Source: Lachnospiraceae bacterium (GTDB lineage: Bacteria > Bacillota > Clostridia > Lachnospirales > Lachnospiraceae). From it: DNA of 64,000 nt. A model generated the notes under the pieces. It searched no databases and was not told where the DNA came from. It worked only from the letters and a program-made list of their open reading frames with translations. The position numbers were made by a program, and so were the translations under genes. Position 1 is the first letter of the stretch. Every line of letters starts with the position of its first letter. Where the stretch lies: the NCBI GenBank assembly GCA_004557975.1, contig SFEV01000005.1:14472-78471 (forward strand). The letters run 5' to 3'. Shown here piece by piece: positions 27,246 through 34,851 of the stretch.

Positions 27246-27286
27246 GTTGCTGTTCACACGTCGTTGTGAACGAAGTGAACGGTAAC
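27246..27286 (+). repeat. Dispersed palindromic (REP-like) repeat, long copy
   Basis: GTTGCTGTTCAC (27246-27257) pairs over all 12 positions with GTGAACGGTAAC (27275-27286), two being G-U pairs. The loop holds ACGTCGTTGTGAACGAA. A deleted copy is at 17003-17032. It lies in the rqcH-yicC spacer (27128-27441), which otherwise holds the yicC promoter. Confidence 0.7.
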
Positions 27287-27326
27287 ACAATCATAGCAGA
27301 TGTACCAGGAAAAAACAATTATAACA

Positions 27327-27355
27327 TTGACTGAAAAGCGGCGAGGGATTATAAT
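27327..27355 (+). promoter_or_regulatory. Promoter of the yicC-remA-gmk-rpoZ operon
   Basis: TTGACT (27327-27332), 17-bp spacer, TATAAT (27350-27355). Predicted start about 27362 gives an 80-nt leader before the yicC ATG. Confidence 0.8.
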
Positions 27356-27441
27356 ATCTCATTATGGATAAGTGTGTCATGCGGTCGGAAAGTGCGTCGG
27401 CACGTTCAGAAATGGGCATGAAACAGGAGAGGACACAGAAC

Positions 27442-28320
27442 ATGATTAAAAGTATGACAGGCTTTGGCAGATGTGAAAATCACCAGGGCAGCAGAAAGTT
27501 TACGGTAGAAATGAAGGCGGTGAATCACCGCTATTTTGACGTAAATATTAAAATACCGAAAAAATTTGGCTTTTTCGAGTCTGCCATCCGAAATGTACTG
27601 AAGACATATATCCAGCGCGGCAAGGTGGATCTTTTTATTACGTACGAGGATTTTGCAGAGCAGAATGTGGCATTGAAATATAATGAGAGCATAGCTGCCG
27701 AGTATCTGAAATATTTCCGCCAGATGGCTGAAAAATTCGGCCTGGAGGATGATATCCGCGTATCTACTCTGGGGCGCTGTCCGGAAGTTTTCACGATGGA
27801 AGAGCAGGATGTGGATGAGAAGGAAATATGGGAGACACTGGAGACGGCTCTTCGCGGTGCCTGCGAGCAGTTTGTGGCAGCCCGTGAAAAAGAAGGTGAA
27901 TCTTTAAAGACAGATATTCTTGACAAATTGGCGAGAATGGACGAAAATGTAAGTCTCATCGAAGAACGGTATCCGCAGATTGTGACGGAATACCGCAGGA
28001 AGCTGACCGATAAGGTGCAGGAGCTTCTGGCAGATGTACAGATGGATGAGGGCAGAATTGCATCGGAGGTTGTACTGTTCTCGGACAAGATCTGTACCGA
28101 TGAGGAGACAGTGAGACTTCACAGTCATATCACCACCATGAAGGAAGTGCTGCTCCAGGGCGGCAGTGTTGGAAGAAAGCTGGACTTTATTGCTCAGGAG
28201 ATGAACCGTGAAGCAAACACGATCCTCTCAAAAGCCAACGACCTCGCCACCTCCAACATCGCCATAGATCTGAAAACCGAAATCGAAAAAGTGAGAGAGC
28301 AGATTCAAAACATTGAATAG
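27442..28320 (+). CDS. yicC: YicC/YloC-family endoribonuclease
   Basis: A 292-residue protein of the YicC family, members of which have been shown to act as endoribonucleases. The start at 27442 gives MIKSMTGFGR, the invariant family N-terminus, with AGGAGAGG 9 bp upstream; an in-frame ATG at 27364 would fall in the leader. The N-domain has VEMKAVNHRYFD, and the C-terminal DUF1732 part has the conserved GGSVGRKLDFIAQEMNREAN and NTILSKAND stretch. First gene of the core operon. The 300-bp gap to remA is filled by a repeat element, whereas these genes are close together in related bacteria. Confidence 0.92.
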   Translation: MIKSMTGFGRCENHQGSRKFTVEMKAVNHRYFDVNIKIPKKFGFFESAIRNVLKTYIQRGKVDLFITYEDFAEQNVALKYNESIAAEYLKYFRQMAEKFGLEDDIRVSTLGRCPEVFTMEEQDVDEKEIWETLETALRGACEQFVAAREKEGESLKTDILDKLARMDENVSLIEERYPQIVTEYRRKLTDKVQELLADVQMDEGRIASEVVLFSDKICTDEETVRLHSHITTMKEVLLQGGSVGRKLDFIAQEMNREANTILSKANDLATSNIAIDLKTEIEKVREQIQNIE

Positions 28321-28352
28321 CAATGAGCCATGCCATACGGCACAGAGGCAGA

Positions 28353-28370
28353 ATGCCTGCTTGCAGGCAT
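28353..28370 (+). other. Perfect hairpin at the start of the yicC-remA repeat region
   Basis: ATGCCTGC-TT-GCAGGCAT, an 8-bp perfect stem, with a smaller TGCC/GGCA stem at 28331-28342 in front. No T-run follows, so it is not a classical terminator. Confidence 0.55.
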
Positions 28371-28392
28371 CTCTGACTATGTGCTGTATGAT

Positions 28393-28617
28393 ACGGCGAA
28401 TGCCGTCAAGCGAAAGAACGGAGTTCTTGAGCTTGTAGCATGGCGGAGCAGAGAGAGGCCGCCAGAAACGGCGAATGCCGTCAAGCGAAAGAACGAAGTT
28501 CTTGAGCTTGCAGCATGGCGGAGCAGAGAGAGGCCGCCAGAAACGGCGAATGCCGTCAAGCGAAAGAACGAAGTTCCTGAGCTTGCAGCATGGCGGAGCA
28601 GAGAGAATACAGGAGGG
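28393..28617 (+). repeat. Three tandem 75-bp repeats between yicC and remA
   Basis: Units begin at 28393, 28468 and 28543, each with ACGGCGAATGCCGTCAAGCG. Units 1 and 2 differ at three positions; unit 3 diverges only in its last 14 bp, where the remA ribosome binding site begins. Each unit can form ACGGC-GAAT-GCCGT and (units 1, 2) TGGCGG/CCGCCA stems. Because 75 is a multiple of three and no stops occur, long frames run through on both strands (for example 28330 to the remA stop), which I regard as by-products. Confidence 0.95.
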
Positions 28618-28620
28618 CAA

Positions 28621-28896
28621 ATGGCAGATCTTGTAAATATCGGGTTCGGCAATCTGGTCAACGCACAGAAGGTTGTTGCAGTTGTAAATCCGGATGCTGC
28701 GCCGATCAAGCGTCTCGTGCAGAATGCGCGTGAGACTCAGAGTGTGATTGATGCGACACAGGGCAGGAGGACAAAATCCGTTCTGATCATGGAGACAGAT
28801 CAGATTATACTGTCTGCGATGCAGCCTGATACCATTGGAAAGCGCTTTGCGGCAAACCATATGACGGAACAGGAATGGAAGGGAGAAGAACAATGA
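28621..28896 (+). CDS. remA: RemA-family DNA-binding regulator (DUF370)
   Basis: Small DNA-binding protein; the Bacillus homologue forms rings on DNA and activates matrix and osmoprotection genes. The 91-residue product starts at 28621 (MADLVNIGFGNLVNAQKVV) with AGGAGG just upstream, and has the family core PDAAPIKRLVQNARE, IDATQGRRTKSVLIM and ILSAMQPDTI. The frame is open upstream to an ATG at 28330, which would add 97 repeat-encoded residues; no SD supports that start, and the family begins here. Its stop overlaps the gmk start (ATGA). Confidence 0.93.
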   Translation: MADLVNIGFGNLVNAQKVVAVVNPDAAPIKRLVQNARETQSVIDATQGRRTKSVLIMETDQIILSAMQPDTIGKRFAANHMTEQEWKGEEQ

Positions 28897-29525
28897 ACAG
28901 GAAAGGAATACTCGTGGTAGTTTCCGGCTTTTCCGGAGTCGGTAAAGGTACTCTGATGCACTGCCTGACAGAGCGGTATGGATACTATGCGCTGTCGATT
29001 TCGGCGACTACACGTGCACCGCGGGAGGGCGAAGAGGACGGACGCGAATATTTTTTCAGGACAAAGGAAGAATTTGAGAAGCTGATTGAAGAGGACAGAC
29101 TGATTGAATACGCCTGCTACTGCGGCAATTATTACGGAACTCCCCGCGATTATGTGGAAGATCAGATGGAGCAGGGCAGAGACGTGATCCTCGAAATTGA
29201 GTTCCAGGGAGCGCTGAAGATCCGGGAACAGTATCCGGATGCGCTGCTGCTCTTTGTAATGCCACCGGATACACAGACACTGGTGGAGCGGCTGCGCGGG
29301 AGAGGAACAGAGACAGACGAAGTGATCCGGGCACGTCTCGCACAGGCGGTGGAGGAGTCCGGACAGGTAGAGCACTACGATTATATGATTATTAATGATG
29401 ACCTTGACCAGAGTGTGGAGGAGGTCCACCGTCTGATCGACAGTCAGCATAATAAGATAAACAGGAATCTGGATTTTGTTCGGCAGATTCAGGAAGAAAT
29501 CAAGGCATTTGCGAAAGGAGAATGA
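28893..29525 (+). CDS. gmk: Guanylate kinase
   Basis: Phosphorylates GMP to GDP in the cytosol, following GuaA in the guanine nucleotide pathway. The 210-residue protein has the P-loop SGFSGVGKGTL, the GMP-binding ATTRAPREGEEDGREYFF region and ILEIEFQGALKI. The usual P-loop reads GPSGxGKxT, so Phe in place of Pro (GFSG) is a small change. The ATG at 28893 overlaps the remA stop; another at 28875 lies inside remA and is rejected. Confidence 0.95.
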   Translation: MNRKGILVVVSGFSGVGKGTLMHCLTERYGYYALSISATTRAPREGEEDGREYFFRTKEEFEKLIEEDRLIEYACYCGNYYGTPRDYVEDQMEQGRDVILEIEFQGALKIREQYPDALLLFVMPPDTQTLVERLRGRGTETDEVIRARLAQAVEESGQVEHYDYMIINDDLDQSVEEVHRLIDSQHNKINRNLDFVRQIQEEIKAFAKGE

Positions 29526-29530
29526 TAATT

Positions 29531-29788
29531 ATGTTACATCCGTCTTATTCTGATTTAATGAAGGTAGTGAACAGCGATGTAGAGCAGGGAGAGACACCTG
29601 TTGTCAACAGCCGTTATTCGATTGTACTTGCGACTGCAAAGCGGGCACGTCAGATCATTGACCGCCAGGCAAAGGGAGATTCCAGTGTGATGAATATCAA
29701 AAAGCCGCTTTCCAAAGCCGTTCAGGAATTAAATGAAGGGAAAATCAAGGTACTGCCGGAGACAGAAGAGAACACAGAAGAAGCGTAA
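29531..29788 (+). CDS. rpoZ: RNA polymerase omega subunit
   Basis: Small RNA polymerase subunit that helps fold beta-prime. The 85-residue protein has the conserved NSRYSIVLATAKRARQI core and the KKPLSKAVQELNEGKI helix. I prefer the ATG at 29531, with AAAGGAG 10 bp before it, to the ATG at 29522, which overlaps the gmk stop and is only two bases from the SD. Order gmk-rpoZ is conserved across Firmicutes. Confidence 0.93.
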   Translation: MLHPSYSDLMKVVNSDVEQGETPVVNSRYSIVLATAKRARQIIDRQAKGDSSVMNIKKPLSKAVQELNEGKIKVLPETEENTEEA

Positions 29789-29808
29789 GAATACGCGGGA
29801 GGCATGGT

Positions 29809-30447
29809 GTGAATGAGGTAAAAGATTTCAGAAAAAGCTATATTCTCGTATCGGCACTCTATGTCGTTCTGGGGGTAGTGCTTCTCGTATGGCCGACCAC
29901 ATCACTGAAAATGATCTGCTATGTACTGGGCTTTGCCATGGTGGTTATCGGCATCACGTTTGGCATTATCTATTTCACAAAGGATAATCTGGAAGGATTT
30001 CTGCAGATGGATCTCGTTATCGGGATTGTCAGTCTGGCATTTGGCGCTTTTATCCTGCTGAATCCGTCATTTTTGTCGAACGTACTGCCCTTCGCAATGG
30101 GAATTATTCTATTGCTGGGGGCTGTGGTTAAGATTCAGAGTGCACTGAATATGAAACGGCTGCGTTTCTCGAAATGGTATCTGACGCTGGTGAGTGCTCT
30201 GATCATCATTGCACTTGCCATTGTGCTTCTGTGCAACGTGTTTAAGCAGGAGCACTATATGATTCTCTATATCGGCGGCTGCCTGATTCTCGACGGAATG
30301 ACGAATCTGATCAGTATGATCTGTATTCAGATGAAAGTGAAGAAGCTGTCAAAGCTTCAGAGAGAGCATCCGCAGGCGAATCTGAACGAGCTGCTCGAAG
30401 AAAGCATGAAAACAGAGATCACAACAGTTTCAGGAGATAAAAAATGA
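29809..30447 (+). CDS. DUF308/HdeD-like polytopic membrane protein
   Basis: A 212-residue membrane protein with about six hydrophobic segments between residues 10 and 165 (for example ILVSALYVVLGVVLLVWP and ALIIIALAIVLLCNVF) and a basic cytosolic tail (KVKKLSKLQREHPQA). The pattern of paired helices with short loops matches the DUF308 group that includes HdeD. Its function is not established. The likely start is GTG at 29809, 6 bp after CGGGAGG. It lies in the core operon, 20 bp after rpoZ. Confidence 0.75.
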   Translation: MNEVKDFRKSYILVSALYVVLGVVLLVWPTTSLKMICYVLGFAMVVIGITFGIIYFTKDNLEGFLQMDLVIGIVSLAFGAFILLNPSFLSNVLPFAMGIILLLGAVVKIQSALNMKRLRFSKWYLTLVSALIIIALAIVLLCNVFKQEHYMILYIGGCLILDGMTNLISMICIQMKVKKLSKLQREHPQANLNELLEESMKTEITTVSGDKK

Positions 30448-30510
30448 TTGCTGTTTTCCAGCATGCACAGTGATCTGCTGTGAACAACAACTGAGAGACA
30501 GGAGTTATTT

Positions 30511-31848
30511 ATGAAAATATTGTTTATTTCACTCGGCTGTGACAAGAATCTTGTGGATTCTGAGGAGATGCTAGGCCTGCTGCGTCAGAAAGGATATGAA
30601 TTTACGGATGACGAGACAGGGGCTGATGTCATCATTATTAATACGTGCTGCTTTATCAACGATGCCAAGGAAGAGAGTGTTCAGACAATTCTTGAGATGG
30701 CAGAGTATAAAAAGTCGGGAAGCTGCAAAGCACTGATTGTGACCGGCTGCATGGCACAGCGGTACCGACGGGAAATTCTTGATGAGGTGGAAGAAGTGGA
30801 TATGGTGCTGGGAACTACAGCTTATGACAAGATTGTTGAAGCTGTGGAGAAGGCGCTGGAGGGTTCCAGAGAAGTGGCTCTGGAGCCATTGACTGAGCTT
30901 CCGAAGACGGAGGCAGGGCGTGTGGTGACAACAGGCGGTCATTATGCATATCTGAAAATTGCTGAGGGCTGCAACAAGTGCTGCACGTACTGCATCATTC
31001 CGAAACTGCGGGGAAGGTATCGCAGCGTTCCCATGGAACAGCTTGTTTCCCAGGCCAGAGCGCTGGCGGAGCAGGGTGTGAAGGAGCTGATTCTGGTAGC
31101 GCAGGAGACGACCGTATACGGTATGGATCTGTACGGAGAAAAGATGCTTCATGTGCTCCTTGAAAAGCTTTGCCGCATCAGCGGTATCCGATGGATACGT
31201 ATTCTATACTGTTATCCGGAGGAGATTTATGACGGTCTGATTGAAGTGATGAAACGGGAACCGAAGATCTGCCATTATCTTGATCTGCCGATTCAGCATG
31301 CCAGCAATGCAGTGCTGAAGCGGATGGGCAGGAGAACGACCCGGGAGGATCTGACAGAGATCATCGAGAAGCTTCGCAGAGAGATTCCCGATATCATCCT
31401 GCGAACAACACTGATTGCGGGATTTCCGGGAGAGACGAAAGAGCAGCATGAGGAGGTCATGGAATTTATCGATGAGATGGAATTTGACCGTCTCGGTGTG
31501 TTTACGTATTCCCAGGAGGAGGATACACCTGCAGCCGCCATGCCGGATCAGGTGGATGAAGAGACGAAGCTTACCTGGCAGGAGGAGCTGATGGAGCTGC
31601 AGCAGGAAATTGCTTTTGACCGCGGACAGGATATGGTGGGACGTATCGTGACAGTAATGGTGGAAGGCAAAGTGGCAGATGAAAATGTTTATGTGTCCAG
31701 GACGTACGGGGATGCGCCGAACGTTGACGGATTTTTATTCCTTCACACGGATGAAATGCTGGTGACCGGTGATTTCGTGAGAGCGAGAGTGACCGGTGCA
31801 GCAGAATACGATTTGATAGGAGAGATTGCGGATGAATTTACCGAATAA
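30511..31848 (+). CDS. rimO: Ribosomal protein S12 methylthiotransferase
   Basis: Radical-SAM enzyme adding a methylthio group to an aspartate of ribosomal protein S12. The 445-residue protein has the UPF0004 N-domain with three cysteines for one cluster (SLGCDKN, NTCCF, TGCMAQR), the radical-SAM CxxxCxxC in EGCNKCCTYC, and a C-terminal TRAM domain. SLGCDKNLVDSEEML and LRTTLIAGFPGET separate RimO from the tRNA enzyme MiaB. Start ATG follows ACAGGAG. Its 3' end overlaps pgsA by 17 bp. Confidence 0.95.
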   Translation: MKILFISLGCDKNLVDSEEMLGLLRQKGYEFTDDETGADVIIINTCCFINDAKEESVQTILEMAEYKKSGSCKALIVTGCMAQRYRREILDEVEEVDMVLGTTAYDKIVEAVEKALEGSREVALEPLTELPKTEAGRVVTTGGHYAYLKIAEGCNKCCTYCIIPKLRGRYRSVPMEQLVSQARALAEQGVKELILVAQETTVYGMDLYGEKMLHVLLEKLCRISGIRWIRILYCYPEEIYDGLIEVMKREPKICHYLDLPIQHASNAVLKRMGRRTTREDLTEIIEKLRREIPDIILRTTLIAGFPGETKEQHEEVMEFIDEMEFDRLGVFTYSQEEDTPAAAMPDQVDEETKLTWQEELMELQQEIAFDRGQDMVGRIVTVMVEGKVADENVYVSRTYGDAPNVDGFLFLHTDEMLVTGDFVRARVTGAAEYDLIGEIADEFTE

Positions 31849-32371
31849 GCTAACGGTGCTGCGTGTCTGTATGGTACCGGTATTTGTAGTTCTGATGCTG
31901 TGGGATGGTCTGGGAGATGCCGGCAAGTATGTAGCAGCGCTGATTTTTATCCTTGCCAGCGCTACGGATTGGCTGGACGGATATCTGGCAAGGAAGAACA
32001 ATCTGGTCACTGATTTCGGAAAGTTTATGGATCCGATTGCAGACAAGCTTCTTGTATGTTCTGCGCTGATTTGTCTTGTGGAAAACGGTGCCATAGCTTC
32101 CTGGATTGTCATTATTATTATAGGAAGAGAGTTCATCATCAGCGGTTTCCGCCTTGTTGCGTCGGATAAGGGGACAGTCATTGCGGCAAGCTACTGGGGG
32201 AAATTTAAAACTGTATTTCAGATGGTGATGGTCATTCTGATGATTCTGGATCTTGGCGGTATTTTTGATTTGCTTACCCGGATCATTATGTGGATTGCTC
32301 TGGCACTTACGGTAATTTCTCTGGCAGATTATCTCAGAAAGAACTGGAATGTTCTGGATGGAGAAATGTAA
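31832..32371 (+). CDS. pgsA: CDP-diacylglycerol-glycerol-3-phosphate 3-phosphatidyltransferase
   Basis: Makes phosphatidylglycerol phosphate in the cell membrane. The 179-residue protein has the CDP-alcohol phosphotransferase motif DWLDGYLARKNNLVTDFGKF (eight conserved residues D-G-A-R-G-D with the following D) and about five membrane segments. ATG at 31832 has AGGAGAG 7 bp upstream; a TTG two codons earlier is less likely. Translational overlap with rimO suggests coupling. Confidence 0.95.
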   Translation: MNLPNKLTVLRVCMVPVFVVLMLWDGLGDAGKYVAALIFILASATDWLDGYLARKNNLVTDFGKFMDPIADKLLVCSALICLVENGAIASWIVIIIIGREFIISGFRLVASDKGTVIAASYWGKFKTVFQMVMVILMILDLGGIFDLLTRIIMWIALALTVISLADYLRKNWNVLDGEM

Positions 32372-32449
32372 ATCTGTACTCTGAACAAAACGATACATTC
32401 AGTTTCGGACATACAGTGGATGAAGTGGAAAGTGCAGAGGAAGCATAGT

Positions 32450-32938
32450 ATGAGGACAGAAGAATACCTGGTAAAGACATTGACTGAGCTTGGAATGACA
32501 GTGACTGCGGTAGAATCCTGTACCGGCGGTCTTGTGGCGGCAGCCATTACCTCTGTGCCCGGGAGCTCTTTGGTGCTGAAACAGTCGTATGTGACATACT
32601 GCGACGATGCAAAGCACAGGATGGTCGGTGTCAGAAAAAGGACGCTGAAACGCCATACGGCAGTCAGCGGGGAGACGGCGGCAGAGATGGCCTCCGGGGG
32701 TGCCAGAAAGGCGAAGGCGGACTGCTGCCTTTCTGTGACCGGCTACGCAGGCCCGGACTCCGGCATGGGAGAGCCGGTTGGGCTTGTGTACATCGGCTGT
32801 TTTGTGCAGGGCAGGACAACAGTAAAGGAATGCCACTTTTCGGGCTCCAGAGAAGAGGTGCGTATGCAGGCACGTGATACAGCACTCCGGATGCTGAAAA
32901 AGCGCCTGACAGCAGAAAAGCCATCAAAAGTGTCGTGA
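32450..32938 (+). CDS. pncC: Nicotinamide-nucleotide amidohydrolase, CinA C-terminal (PncC) type
   Basis: Converts NMN to nicotinic acid mononucleotide in the NAD salvage cycle. The 162-residue protein is the CinA C-terminal domain alone: TAVESCTGGLVAAAITSVPGSS (deamidase motif), ETAAEMASGGARKAKADCCLSVTGYAGPD, and GLVYIGC. The N-terminal molybdopterin-binding-like half of full CinA is absent. The usual family segment GVSxETAxxMAxG is SGETAAEMASG. The ATG at 32450 has GAGGAAG before it; ATG 32420 is less likely. Last gene of the operon; a hairpin terminator follows. Confidence 0.88.
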   Translation: MRTEEYLVKTLTELGMTVTAVESCTGGLVAAAITSVPGSSLVLKQSYVTYCDDAKHRMVGVRKRTLKRHTAVSGETAAEMASGGARKAKADCCLSVTGYAGPDSGMGEPVGLVYIGCFVQGRTTVKECHFSGSREEVRMQARDTALRMLKKRLTAEKPSKVS

Positions 32939-32987
32939 AGTGCGACTGTAGAGAAAATAAATTTAGAAAAGATTAGAAATCCAAAAG

Positions 32988-33016
32988 TTGACAGCGTGTG
33001 GTTCCTGACCTATAAT
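32988..33016 (+). promoter_or_regulatory. Consensus promoter inside a terminator hairpin
   Basis: TTGACA (32988-32993), 17 bp, TATAAT (33011-33016), a perfect consensus. The -35 lies at the left arm and the -10 in the loop of the hairpin at 32991-33037. The predicted start is near 33023. Confidence 0.85.
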
Positions 33017-33041
33017 AAATGGGAACTTACACGCTGTTCTT
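32991..33041 (+). terminator. Terminator of the pncC operon
   Basis: ACAGCGTGT-G-GTTCC (32991-33005) pairs with GGAAC-TT-ACACGCTGT (33022-33037) around a 16-nt loop; TCTTTT follows. It is a strong stem for read-through from pncC, but RNA started at the enclosed promoter lacks the left arm and would escape. Confidence 0.8.
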
Positions 33042-33118
33042 TTATGGAAAAGCAGGGCTGGCGTGTGGTCTGTCAAAGGAAAGGATGAACTGTTCTGAGA
33101 GAGAAAATACGATGGGGA

Positions 33119-34792
33119 ATGGCAGAAATTGAGAAGCACAGAGAGAAACTGTGGTTTTCTGTTCTTGTCAATATACTGCTGCTTCTTATTCTTTTGCTTG
33201 TTTTTCGCCCCGTATATGAGACAAATGATGATATGGGAATGGCAAATATGGTGAATGGCGCCAAGGGCGTATATGATCCGCATCTTGTATTCTCCCATTA
33301 TTTGCTGGGACTTTTTCTTTCATGTCTCTATCGGATGACTGACAGGATTACCTGGTATCCTGTGATACAGTACTGTGTTCTGTTCGCTTCATTTACTGCG
33401 GTTACGTACGTATGGAACCGACGCCGGAAGAGAGCGGCAGATGTCTGGATTTGCGCACTGTTTCTGGTGGTGTTCTCCTATGAGGGTTATATCAGGCTGC
33501 AGTTTACAAAGACGGCAGGCATTGTGTCGGCAGCAGGCATGTTTCTGCTGTTTTATGCAATCACACAGGAGCGTATCCAACGAAAAGCGTTTGTGGCCGG
33601 TATGCTTCTGGCATGTGCCGGGTTCATGTACCGGATGAATCAGTTTTTTGCCGAGGGGCTTCTGATGACCGGGATCGGTGTATATCAGCTTCTGAGACTG
33701 AGGGAGTTTCCCCGTGGAAGCCGGCTTAAGAGGCTGCTCTTGTATATCGGCACATTCGGATTCCTGGTGGCTGTTGTCCTGGGATTACATCGGTACGAAC
33801 AGCACGTGTATGGCAGTTCACAGGAATGGCAGGAATACCTGACCTACAATAAGCTGCGCGGAAAGCTTTATGATTTTGGATTCCCCGGATATAAGGAAAA
33901 TAAAGAAGCTTACAGGGAGATGGGTATCAGCTCTGCCGCGTACAACATGTACAGAAGCTGGAATCATATGGACACGGAGCGGTTTACAACGGAGCTGATG
34001 ACACAGATCAGAGAGCTTCAGCCGGAGAAGTCGATAGACGGGGCGTTTATCAGAGAATTTTTCGGTGTATTCCCGGTTTCTTTTTTTACCATATCGGTCT
34101 TTTACTGCTTCCTGCTTCTTGTTCTGTACTGGCTGTTCTGGGGCAGACATGGAGGTGCCGAGATTATCACGGTGGTCTATGAGTCAGTGATTGTGCTGTT
34201 CCTGTACTTTTATCTGTACTATGTGGGGAGATATCTCCATAACAGGGTAGATGTCGGGATATGGTTTGCCGTTTCACTGATTATGCTCTGGATTTACCGG
34301 GAAGAGAGACACCGTTTCCACAGCCGTACAGGGATGGTGCTGTTTTTAGGTGTAGTCCTTCTGTACCAGAGAAGCTGGAAGACGGACTGGCGTATCAGTA
34401 ACAGTGATGCAGTTATGCAGAGGGAACGTGCCGTGATCGGGGCAATTCACAATGACAGTGAGCACCTGTATCTGACGAAAGTCAAGACAGTTTCTTTCGC
34501 AAACAGCTACGGTGTTTTTGAAAGAATACCCTTTGAAATGGCGATGAACACGTATTCTCTGGGGGGATGGGCTTCAAAATCACCGGTTTATTCCAGTGTG
34601 CTCAGTCAGTATGGCGTGATAAATCCGTTTCGGGATATGATCGGTAATGAAAAAGTATATCTCATTGACGATGATATAGACGCGACCATGGATTATATTC
34701 ACAAGTATTATGATAAGGATGCCGAGGCTGTGGAGGCATTTGAATTATTTCCTTATCAGGTCTATCAGATTCAGGCAGGCACAGACTCATGA
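33119..34792 (+). CDS. Polytopic membrane protein with ETNDD motif, paralogue 1
   Basis: A 557-residue membrane protein that I cannot assign to a named family. About 10-11 hydrophobic segments are seen between residues 10 and 440, followed by a roughly 110-residue soluble C-terminal domain. The first loop has PVYETNDDMGMANMV, an acidic cluster placed as in GT-C glycosyltransferases, hence a possible lipid-linked sugar transferase. Other shared blocks with the 36-38 kb paralogue are FSYEGYIRLQFTKTA, WNHMDTERFTTE, FPVSFFTISVFYCFLL, NSYGVFERIPF and NPFRDMIGNEKVYLI. The ATG at 33119 has only weak SD support. It lies under the promoter in the preceding terminator. Confidence 0.75.
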   Translation: MAEIEKHREKLWFSVLVNILLLLILLLVFRPVYETNDDMGMANMVNGAKGVYDPHLVFSHYLLGLFLSCLYRMTDRITWYPVIQYCVLFASFTAVTYVWNRRRKRAADVWICALFLVVFSYEGYIRLQFTKTAGIVSAAGMFLLFYAITQERIQRKAFVAGMLLACAGFMYRMNQFFAEGLLMTGIGVYQLLRLREFPRGSRLKRLLLYIGTFGFLVAVVLGLHRYEQHVYGSSQEWQEYLTYNKLRGKLYDFGFPGYKENKEAYREMGISSAAYNMYRSWNHMDTERFTTELMTQIRELQPEKSIDGAFIREFFGVFPVSFFTISVFYCFLLLVLYWLFWGRHGGAEIITVVYESVIVLFLYFYLYYVGRYLHNRVDVGIWFAVSLIMLWIYREERHRFHSRTGMVLFLGVVLLYQRSWKTDWRISNSDAVMQRERAVIGAIHNDSEHLYLTKVKTVSFANSYGVFERIPFEMAMNTYSLGGWASKSPVYSSVLSQYGVINPFRDMIGNEKVYLIDDDIDATMDYIHKYYDKDAEAVEAFELFPYQVYQIQAGTDS

Positions 34793-34851
34793 TGTGCCGC
34801 ACCGCAGCGAAAGCGCGAAGGGAACAAATAACAACAGGGAGGATGATAAAG

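Noticed and set aside
28330..28620. 97-residue N-terminal extension of RemA encoded by the 75-bp repeats
   Set aside because: The frame is open, but there is no ribosome binding site at 28330, the RemA family begins at 28621 with a clear AGGAGG, and the open frame is explained by a repeat length divisible by three.
28228..28893. Minus-strand frames of 110 and 221 codons across the yicC-remA repeats
   Set aside because: They repeat the same peptide because of the DNA repeats, overlap real genes, and have no SD or domain.
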